Positions 47,606 to 54,739 of a stretch of DNA of 64,000 nucleotides are shown here, one piece after another (position 1 is the stretch's first letter; each line of letters begins with the position of its first letter). The notes under the pieces are model-generated. The model saw only the letters and a program-made list of their open reading frames with translations. It searched no databases and was not told the origin of the DNA. The stretch spans positions 682,001-746,000 of the forward strand of contig NZ_BMYM01000002.1 of NCBI RefSeq assembly GCF_014652275.1, written 5' to 3'. The translations under genes were made by a program, and so were the position numbers. The stretch comes from Parahalioglobus pacificus (GTDB lineage: Bacteria > Pseudomonadota > Gammaproteobacteria > Pseudomonadales > Halieaceae).

Positions 47606-49150
47606 ATGCTGCAACACGAGAGGACCGGCTTCATTCACGCATTCGTCTATTCGGTGTCGTTCGTGGCCTTGGTGGGGTGTGCCCAGTTGCCGGAGAGCAC
47701 CTCAGCAGTCGAAAGCTCTGCATTCGCTGACTATCGGTCGACGACCTTGGGCGCGAGTTTTGCGGAGGGTGAGGACGCGCACCCTGGCGAGTCGGCCTTT
47801 GCACTTATAAAGAACGGTGATCAAGCGTTGGCCGCGCGCCTGGCGCTGATTGATTCTGCCGAGCAAGCCGTGGACGTGCAGGTGTACATCTGGGAACCCG
47901 ATGAAACTGGTCTGCTAATGGCAGAGAGGTTGGTGCGCGCGGCAAACCGCGGTGTGCGCGTGCGGGTTCTGGTCGATGATTTGGGTTTTGGCGGAGACGA
48001 TGCCGGCATCGCGGCCTTTGATGCACACCCGAATATTGAGGCAAGGCTTTTTAATCCCTTCGCTAACCGTGGTTTTAGCATGGCGGATTTCTTGTTCGAC
48101 CTGAACAGGGTAAACCACCGCATGCACAACAAGATGTTGATTGCCGACAACAGTATCGCGGTGGTGGGCGGACGCAATATCGGCAACCACTATTTTGACA
48201 GTGATCCTTCGTCGAACTTCCGGGATCTGGACATTGGCGCGATAGGGCCCGTGGTGCGGGAGGCCTCACAGGTGTTCGACCACTTCTGGAATGGCGATGA
48301 TGCGATCCCGGTCGTAGACATCGTGGAGCAAGCTGCAGACATCAATGATGCGACAACTATGATCGCCAACGTACGTGAACAATTAGCTCAGGCAGAGACC
48401 ACGGGCATTGCGGAAGACAACGTGATCGCGTTGAGCAAAGTTATCCATGAAGATTGGCAGCGATGGCCTTGGGCGCGTGGGCGCATTGTCTGGAATCGGC
48501 CCGACACAGTCGCCGAGTCTGGCGCTACAGGCGAAATCCTCATAGCACTGCGGCAGCGGTTAGATAGTGTGCAGCACACCTTGAACACAGAGTCTGCGTA
48601 TTTTGTCGTGCGCGACGGAGGCGTGGAAAGGCTGGGCAGCCTGACGGCGCGCGGAGTCAAAGTGAGAGTGCTTACCAACTCGCTGCTATCTAACGATGTC
48701 CTGGCTGCGCACGCCGGTCACGCCAAGTACCGCGAAAAGCTGCTGGCAGCTGGTGTTGAGGTCTATGAACTGCGCGCAGATTCCAACGTTATCAAGAGCA
48801 AGCTGGGCGGGGAGTCGCGAGCCGGGCTGCACACCAAAGCAATAACTTTTGATAACGAGGCATCCTTTGTCGGCAGTTTTAACCTCGATCCTCGATCCGC
48901 GAATATCAACACGGAAGCGGGTATTTATGTGGAGAGTGAAACGATCGCGGCGGATCTGAATGCGTATATGGTGGAGGGCGCGAGTCTGAAAAACAGCTAT
49001 CGCCTGTCATTGGATGAAGACGGCGATCTTCTCTGGACGACTGAGATTGACGGCGAGACCGTGACCTACGATGAAGACCCTCTTTCTACCTTTGGCCAAC
49101 GCTTCACCACCGGATTCATTAAGCTGCTGCCTATCGACTCACAGCTCTAG
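47606..49150 (+). CDS. Phospholipase D family lipoprotein, cardiolipin synthase ClsC-like
   Basis: 514 aa from the ATG at 47606, with AGGGG six bases upstream; an in-frame TTG 18 bases earlier overlaps that RBS. Lipobox LVGC (Cys about residue 25). Two HKD motifs: HNKMLIAD with GGRNIGNHYFD, and HTKAITFD with GSFNLDPRS. This is the ClsC-type arrangement that makes cardiolipin from two phospholipids; a partner such as YmdB is not present here. Single gene, divergent from the HAD phosphatase. Confidence 0.9.
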   Translation: MLQHERTGFIHAFVYSVSFVALVGCAQLPESTSAVESSAFADYRSTTLGASFAEGEDAHPGESAFALIKNGDQALAARLALIDSAEQAVDVQVYIWEPDETGLLMAERLVRAANRGVRVRVLVDDLGFGGDDAGIAAFDAHPNIEARLFNPFANRGFSMADFLFDLNRVNHRMHNKMLIADNSIAVVGGRNIGNHYFDSDPSSNFRDLDIGAIGPVVREASQVFDHFWNGDDAIPVVDIVEQAADINDATTMIANVREQLAQAETTGIAEDNVIALSKVIHEDWQRWPWARGRIVWNRPDTVAESGATGEILIALRQRLDSVQHTLNTESAYFVVRDGGVERLGSLTARGVKVRVLTNSLLSNDVLAAHAGHAKYREKLLAAGVEVYELRADSNVIKSKLGGESRAGLHTKAITFDNEASFVGSFNLDPRSANINTEAGIYVESETIAADLNAYMVEGASLKNSYRLSLDEDGDLLWTTEIDGETVTYDEDPLSTFGQRFTTGFIKLLPIDSQL

Positions 49151-49265
49151 TGCGGTAGGCACGACTAGAAGCCCTCAGGTTGATCGACAGTATTTATCTC
49201 TTAACTCGCACACTCCAGGCGTCGTCCGCTTGGTTCATATGCGAAGTTGCTTCTACTGACCTGTT

Positions 49266-49655
49266 TTACTGAGGGCAGCCATCACTCATAGAGCCCCTCT
49301 TGGCGGGTTGGGTCATCTCGAAGTTTCCTTTCAGATCCTGATAGACACGAGTATTCCAGATTTCACCGTTGTCCAGCTGAAAATCGATGGCATAGTTCAG
49401 GCCCGCAACGACCTGCATCTTTACAGCCAGTATCTCCTGAACGTTGGCGGCACTGTTCATACGTTCGACGACAAAGTCCAGGGCAACTTTAGCCTCTTCA
49501 GACACCTCTGCGCTGCGCCAGCCACCCGGCATCGCCTTACCGTCACTGCAAAATGGACTCACCGCCGCAGTATCCTCCTCAATGGGTGTCTCTGAGCCAC
49601 TGCATGCGGATAAAAGAAGGCATGTAGTGGCAATCGTTAACGCAAGTCTCGTCAT
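49266..49655 (-). CDS. Cystatin-like lipoprotein
   Basis: 129 aa from the ATG at 49655, where the signal peptide with lipobox LSAC (Cys18) begins. The mature part matches the cystatin fold pattern: N-terminal PGGW (43-46) with the glycine of the inhibitory N-terminus, a long alpha helix (SEEAKVALDFVVERMN), then the QVVAG loop at 81-85 followed by LNYAIDFQL. Cys36 and Cys127 could form a disulfide. Cystatins inhibit papain-type cysteine proteases; bacterial members are uncommon and the target is unknown. The frame is open for 32 codons upstream without a signal. Confidence 0.8.
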   Translation of the reverse strand: MTRLALTIATTCLLLSACSGSETPIEEDTAAVSPFCSDGKAMPGGWRSAEVSEEAKVALDFVVERMNSAANVQEILAVKMQVVAGLNYAIDFQLDNGEIWNTRVYQDLKGNFEMTQPAKRGSMSDGCPQ

Positions 49656-49683
49656 AGTTTCCGTCTCCACGCTGAGTGAAAGA

Positions 49684-50821
49684 TTAGTCTTTAACGGGAA
49701 ACAGCTCTCCGCCAAAAACGGTGCCCCATACCTTGATGTCCTTAATGTCATCAGGGTCGACGGCGTAAGGGTCCTGCTCTAGCACAGCAAAGTCGGCGCG
49801 CTTGCCCGCACGAATCGAGCCTATCTCGCCCTCTTTACGCATTAGCCAGGCGGCATCGATGGTAATGGCGCGCATCGCATCATCCACCGACACTGCCTGC
49901 GCCTGATTATTACTGTTGCCGTTGATCGTTGAGCGATTCACTGCAGCCCAGGCAAGTGTCAGCGGGCTCAAAGGCGCCATGGGGCAGTCGGAGTGTAGCC
50001 CGAAACGCATGCCCTGACGCACCACTGCGCCCAGCGGCACCATGTTGCGTGCGCGGTCTGGTCCCAACCACTGCATGGCATACACATCTGCGAGTATGTA
50101 TTGGTAGTAAGGGTTGGCAGATACATTCATTCCCAACGCATGCATCCTGTGCACCTGATCCTCTGTGGCGTAGGCAAAGTGCTCGAGCGTCAGGCGGTGG
50201 TCCACACGGGGTTTCTTTGACTGCAATTTTCGCACCATCTCGATTAACGCTTCGGCGCTGGCATCGCCGTTTGTGTGTGCATGCAGCTGATAGCCGGCAT
50301 TCCAGAACGTTTCCGCGTAGGCGTAGGTTGTTTCTAGCGGTGCCATCCATTGGCCGGCATGGCACGCCCTCGTCGCGCGGGTTGTCGTCCGAATAGTAGG
50401 CTTCAACACGTGCCTTGAGCTGCGTTTCATAGGCCTTGGGAGACTTGGCTCCCGGGAATTCGCCGGTAGGCAGCGACCAATCCTCGGGTGCCAGAAAATC
50501 AAATTGAGTGAGCACTGCGGGTAGTGAGGGATGAACGTGAGGGTCGATCATCCCCGGCATAATGATTTTCCCTTCCAGCGTGCGATCTACCTTGCCGCCG
50601 CGCTGCTCGATCCAAACGTTGAGCTCTTGTTCAGATCCCACGCCCATAATACGTCCCTCAGCGACGGCAACGGCGGTGGCACCCGTGAGCCCGGGCTCCA
50701 TGGTGATCACTTTTTTGGCGGTGAAGATGGTGACGGGTTCTGTCTTTACTGCCGGTGCTGCGTCTGCAGCAAACACAGGATTGAGAAGGACGCTTGTCGC
50801 AAAAGCCTCAAGGTTAACCAT
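49684..50821 (-). pseudogene. Exported YtcJ-type amidohydrolase broken by internal deletion and frameshift
   Basis: The first part (about 50821-50370) gives a signal-like start, AKKVITMEPG, and IIMPGMIDPHVHPSLP with the HxH metal pair. The second (about 50360-49684, another frame) gives QLHAHTNGDASAEALIE, LEHFAYA, GLHSDCPM and the closing KRADFAVLEQDPY. YtcJ-type enzymes are about 540-650 aa; the two parts sum to about 370, so roughly 200 residues are missing and the frames do not join (junction about 50350-50390). Inactive relic. Confidence 0.8.
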
Positions 50822-50977
50822 CGAGCGATCATAAAATTCCCCACTGCTTTATGTTCTTCTCGTTGGGTTATAGGTAGTTCAGGTTAGTTTGGATTCAAGA
50901 TCTGCGGCGGCCCGTACATATATTTTCACCCGTTCAGTAGTAAAGCTGTGAAGCCTGGTTGAGCTCACGCAAGCCTT

Positions 50978-51118
50978 TCATCGGTTCTCGCGCTGCAATA
51001 GCGAGCAGGACACGGGGGTGAGCAGCAGACCAAACACGGTAACCCCGATCATTCCCGCAAATACCGCGATCCCCATCGCTTGGCGCAACTCTGCACCTGA
51101 GCCCGCACGGTCCGCATA
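50978..51118 (-). pseudogene. C-terminal remnant of an RND efflux transporter
   Basis: Hand-read minus-strand frame ending at TGA 50980-50978. It encodes ELRQAMGIAVFAGMIGVTVF followed by GLLLTP, the hallmark last transmembrane helix of AcrB/MexF-type pumps, then stops a few residues later. No other part of the pump is present. Together with the broken amidohydrolase it marks 49.7-51.1 kb as a deletion-prone stretch. Nothing else recognisable was seen in 50822-51195. Confidence 0.65.
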
Positions 51119-51195
51119 ACCAACAGATCCTCTCGCTAAGTTCCCCCGCCGGGTCAGTAGCCACCGGTTACTCAGCAGAAAATTAGTTCAAAACC

Positions 51196-51225
51196 TTTAC
51201 ATGAAACAAAAGTTTCATCTAGTAT
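51196..51225 (+). promoter_or_regulatory. Promoter and embedded operator of the rpiR-cyanophycinase locus
   Basis: Candidate -35 TTTACA (51196-51201) and -10 TAGTAT (51220-51225), 18-bp spacer. The spacer is filled by the palindrome ATGAAAC-AAAA-GTTTCAT (51201-51218), of the TGAAA/TTTCA type used by RpiR-family regulators. The predicted transcription start falls at about 51232, the ATG itself, suggesting a leaderless, autorepressed message. Confidence 0.6.
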
Positions 51226-51231
51226 GATCAG

Positions 51232-52122
51232 ATGAAAGAAAAGCAGTCAAATATAATCAATAGGGAAACGGGCACCGAAACCGTGCGCGATCGGTTGATG
51301 GCCAATGCCGCCCAGCTGTCCAAGCAGCAGCAGGTCATCGCTGACTTCCTGATGGATAACCTGCAGGAAGCGCCGTTTCTGTCGGTGATGGAAGTGGCCG
51401 AGCGCACGGGTACCTCAGAAGCAACGGTGGTGCGCCTGAGCCAGCGTATTGGGTACGAAGGTTACGCGGGACTGAAAATGGCTCTGGTTGCCATGCTCCG
51501 CGGGGCAGGAGCCAACACTGATACTGCCAATGACGGGCCTGACATCAGTAAGGACGTGTTGGCTGCCATGGCGCGGCTCGAGGTCCAAAATATTGAGCGC
51601 ACCCTGAAAAGCATTGACCGCAAAGCGTTTGAAGAGGCCGCTCGGGTGCTACGTGAGGCTGACCACGTCTTCACCTTTGGCCTGGGTATCTCAGCGCACC
51701 TTGCCGACCTGGCCACCTATATTTTTACCGAGCACGGCGTTCGCTGCTCGTCGCTGGACTCGCGGTTTACTTCGCCGCGTGAGCAGTTGGTGGTGCTGCG
51801 ACCGGGTGATGTGGTTCTCGGCCTGTCCTTTCCCCCTTATTCGGGTGAAACCATCGATGTGTTGAAAGAGGCGCATGAGCGCCAGCTCACGACCGTGGCG
51901 ATCACCGATCGTCCTAGCGCCCCGGCAACGGCGTACTCAAATCATGCATTGCTGGTCTCCTGTCAGGGCATGACCTTTACCAATACCACTGCTTCCGTGG
52001 ATGTACTCCTCAACGCGCTGGCGGTCAAAGTTGCCTCTGAAGACCGCAGCCAGAGTATGGAAGTGCTGGCCCGCATCAACGATATCCTCGCGGAAAAATC
52101 GAGCCTGGTGGGTGATGACTGA
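51232..52122 (+). CDS. RpiR/MurR-family transcriptional regulator
   Basis: 296 aa. N-terminal RpiR helix-turn-helix domain (VIADFLMDNLQEAPFLSVMEVAERTGTSEATVVRLSQRIGYEGYAGLK, about 35-82) and a C-terminal SIS domain (about 130-260, FTFGLGISAHLADLA and LGLSFPPYSGETIDVL) that binds a phospho-sugar or related effector in known members. No RBS upstream of the ATG. It overlaps the transporter gene by eight bases and heads the cyanophycinase block, so it most likely controls it. Confidence 0.92.
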   Translation: MKEKQSNIINRETGTETVRDRLMANAAQLSKQQQVIADFLMDNLQEAPFLSVMEVAERTGTSEATVVRLSQRIGYEGYAGLKMALVAMLRGAGANTDTANDGPDISKDVLAAMARLEVQNIERTLKSIDRKAFEEAARVLREADHVFTFGLGISAHLADLATYIFTEHGVRCSSLDSRFTSPREQLVVLRPGDVVLGLSFPPYSGETIDVLKEAHERQLTTVAITDRPSAPATAYSNHALLVSCQGMTFTNTTASVDVLLNALAVKVASEDRSQSMEVLARINDILAEKSSLVGDD

Positions 52123-53560
52123 GTCCCAGCACGCGCTGCCCGCATCAAAGATGCCCGATAGTCTGTTGATTATCGGCGCGGTAGCTCTGTTGGTTTTTGT
52201 AGCTGCGCAGTTCATCACGCCGGGATACTTCGATGTAGTCATACCGGAAGGTGCCGCTTCAGATCGCGCGATTATCGACCCTGACAGTTTCCGTTACGCA
52301 GAGGCATCGTCACCGTCACTATTCAGTAGCGACGGCACACCGGCACTCTTCAATGCCATGTTTGAGGGCCTCGTGTCGGGCGACCGCACCGGCGGCGCTG
52401 TGGGAATTATGGCCTTCATCCTGCTCACTGGCGGGGCTTTTGGTGTGGTGCTGGGCACGGGGGCGGTCGATCGTGGCGTCATCACGCTGCTCTCACATGC
52501 CGGAGGCGGTGGCCCGGTATTCCTCGCAATGCTGTTTGCCCTTTTTTCATTGGGCGGCGCGGTGTTCGGCATGGGTGAAGAGGCCATTCCCTTTGTGCTG
52601 ATGCTGTTACCGGTGCTGGGCAGGCTCGGCTACGACAATGTTGTTGTGGTGATGATCACCTATGTGGCAACCCAGATCGGCTTTGCATCATCGTGGATGA
52701 ACCCCTTCAGCGTGGCGATTGCCCAGGGCATTGCTGACTTACCGCTGCTGAGCGGTATGCCCCTGCGCATTGGCCTTTGGCTGCTGTGTACCCTGTTGGG
52801 CATCGTATTTTGTCTGCGCTACGCGGCCAGCGCGCGCAACCCCAATCACTCCGCAACGAGCGAGCCACTTTCGGGCGAAAAGCTGGGGCCCGGCGACTGG
52901 CTGGTGCTGTTGAGCCTGCTCGCTACGGTCGCTTGGCTGTGCTGGGGTGTTATCGCCGCCGGCTATTACCTGTCGGAGATTGCCACGCAGTTCATGATCC
53001 TGGGGATCGTATGCGGTGTTATCGGCACGGTGTTCAATCTGAACAACATGAACGCCAATAGCGCCGTGGCTGCCTTCCGTTCGGGGGCGGCTGATCTGCT
53101 CCCCGCGGCGCTGGTAGTCGGACTCGCAAAAGGCATTGTGTACCTGATGGGTGGGGACGATCCCACGCAGCCCAGTCTGTTGAACACCTTTTTACATATG
53201 AGCGGCAATGCGCTGGAAGGGTTGCCCGCGGCGGCGGCCGCGTGGCTAATGCTGGTTGGCCAGAGCGTATTCAATCTCTTTGTGACATCAGGTTCCGGTC
53301 AGGCGGCACTGACCATGCCGCTGATGGCGCCGCTCTCTGATCTGTTGGGTGTTACCCGGCAAGTGGCCGTGCTGGCGTTTCAGCTGGGTGACGGCTTCAC
53401 CAATATTCTTGTTCCCACCTCTGCCGCCCTGATGGGCTGCCTGGGTGCTGCCCGGCTGGATTGGTTCGCCTGGGTGCGCGCTGTCATCGGCCTCTACGGC
53501 TTACTTTTTTTGATCGGCAGTGCCTTTGTGATTGGCGCCGCCCTGTTTGGATATCAATAG
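52115..53560 (+). CDS. YfcC/DcuC-type inner-membrane transporter
   Basis: 481 aa from the ATG at 52115, overlapping the regulator by eight bases. About 12 helices; N-terminal helix at about 15-33 followed by a periplasmic loop. Family features: LTGGAFGVVLGTGAVDRG, FGMGEEAIPFVLMLLPV, GFASSWMNPFSVAIAQG, and SGSGQAALTMPLMAPLSDLLG with a terminal NILVPTSAALMG. YfcC-type carriers are proposed to move amino acids, peptides or carboxylates. Context suggests arginine, aspartate or the beta-Asp-Arg dipeptide. The dipeptidase gene follows by six bases. Confidence 0.88.
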   Translation: MTESQHALPASKMPDSLLIIGAVALLVFVAAQFITPGYFDVVIPEGAASDRAIIDPDSFRYAEASSPSLFSSDGTPALFNAMFEGLVSGDRTGGAVGIMAFILLTGGAFGVVLGTGAVDRGVITLLSHAGGGGPVFLAMLFALFSLGGAVFGMGEEAIPFVLMLLPVLGRLGYDNVVVVMITYVATQIGFASSWMNPFSVAIAQGIADLPLLSGMPLRIGLWLLCTLLGIVFCLRYAASARNPNHSATSEPLSGEKLGPGDWLVLLSLLATVAWLCWGVIAAGYYLSEIATQFMILGIVCGVIGTVFNLNNMNANSAVAAFRSGAADLLPAALVVGLAKGIVYLMGGDDPTQPSLLNTFLHMSGNALEGLPAAAAAWLMLVGQSVFNLFVTSGSGQAALTMPLMAPLSDLLGVTRQVAVLAFQLGDGFTNILVPTSAALMGCLGAARLDWFAWVRAVIGLYGLLFLIGSAFVIGAALFGYQ

Positions 53561-53566
53561 CCAACC

Positions 53567-54703
53567 ATGATCACTTTGATTCGTAATGCAGCAGTGCTGG
53601 CGCCAAAAGACATCGGCCGCAACGATGTGCTGATCGCAGGCGACTCAATTGTCGAGGTCGGACGCGACATTGAGATCACCGGCGCTAACGTCAATGAGAT
53701 TGACGCCGATGGCCTGACGCTGGTGCCCGGCATTGTCGATGCACTTACGCACCCTGCAGGCGGTGGCGGCGAAGGTGGTTTCGGTCAGCGCACCGCTGAG
53801 CTCACTGCGGCAGACTTTATCGCAGCGGGTGTCACCACACCGGTGGGGGCACTGGGCACCGATGCCATTACCCGCTCTCTGGATGTTCTCTACGGTCATG
53901 TGATGGCGCTGCGTGCGGCGGGCCTGGCGGCGTATATGTATAGCGGTTCTTACCAGGTGCCTGCGCCCACGCTTACTGGTGATGTGGCTCGCGACCTGGT
54001 GATGATCGATCCTGTGATCGGCTTTGGTGAAATCGCTATTGCCGACCATCGCAGTTCTCAGCCTACAGCCCTTGAGTTACGCAAGCTGGCTGCCCAATCA
54101 CAGCTGGGCGGCACGCTCAGCGGCAAGGGCGGTACCGTGATGTTGCATGTGGGCGATGGCGCTGAGCGCCTGTCCCTTATGCGCGATGCACTCGCCGATA
54201 CCGAGCTGCCGGCCGCGTGCTTCTATCCCACGCACGCCAATCGCAGTGAGTCCTTGTTACTGGAGGCCTTTGAGCATGCAAGGGCAGGCGGCTGGATTGA
54301 TTTCACTGCATCGACAACGCCTGAGTTTCTCGCTGACGGCGAGATTGCAGTGCTGGACGCGCTGGCCATGGCTGAACGCAACCGTGTTCCACCGCAGCAG
54401 TTGACCCTGTCGTCAGATGCCGGCGGCTCTCTCCCGGAGTACCGGGATCAGCAATTCCTCCGGTCGCGAGCTGCAAGCCCGGATGTATTGCTATCCGCGC
54501 TTTTAGACGTGGCTGACGACGCGGCGATGCGAGATCTCGTACTGCCAGCAATAACAACAAACCCCGCAAGGGCTCTCAAGCTCTACCGCCGTGGAGAAAT
54601 TACAGAGAACGCGTTTGCAGATCTTCTACTGATCGATGTGTCACAGCGACAGTTGAAGGCCGTGATGTGCAACGGCGCCTGGCTGCAGGCACCTGAACCA
54701 TAG
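53567..54703 (+). CDS. Isoaspartyl dipeptidase (IadA)-like amidohydrolase with altered metal site
   Basis: 378 aa, no signal, cytoplasmic. Aligns by eye over its length to IadA, which cleaves beta-aspartyl dipeptides. Substrate and metal residues kept: GGGGEGG (65-71), Tyr129, His161-Arg162 (DHRS), His194 (LHVGDG), His223 and Arg226 (THANR), Asp284 (SSDAGGS). Changed: the HxH of IadA is Leu60-x-His62 (DALTH), and the bridging carboxylated Lys is Glu155. It may use one metal or a Glu-bridged centre, or be inactive. Between the transporter (6 bp) and the TonB receptor (36 bp), fitting a dipeptide-splitting role. Confidence 0.85.
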   Translation: MITLIRNAAVLAPKDIGRNDVLIAGDSIVEVGRDIEITGANVNEIDADGLTLVPGIVDALTHPAGGGGEGGFGQRTAELTAADFIAAGVTTPVGALGTDAITRSLDVLYGHVMALRAAGLAAYMYSGSYQVPAPTLTGDVARDLVMIDPVIGFGEIAIADHRSSQPTALELRKLAAQSQLGGTLSGKGGTVMLHVGDGAERLSLMRDALADTELPAACFYPTHANRSESLLLEAFEHARAGGWIDFTASTTPEFLADGEIAVLDALAMAERNRVPPQQLTLSSDAGGSLPEYRDQQFLRSRAASPDVLLSALLDVADDAAMRDLVLPAITTNPARALKLYRRGEITENAFADLLLIDVSQRQLKAVMCNGAWLQAPEP

Positions 54704-54739
54704 AGCGCGACAAGACTTTTTATTTGGGGGACCAAAACC

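Noticed and set aside
50934-51164. 76-codon minus-strand gene
   Set aside because: Its frame gives no sensible protein; the neighbouring frame reads as an RND pump tail, so the region is a remnant.
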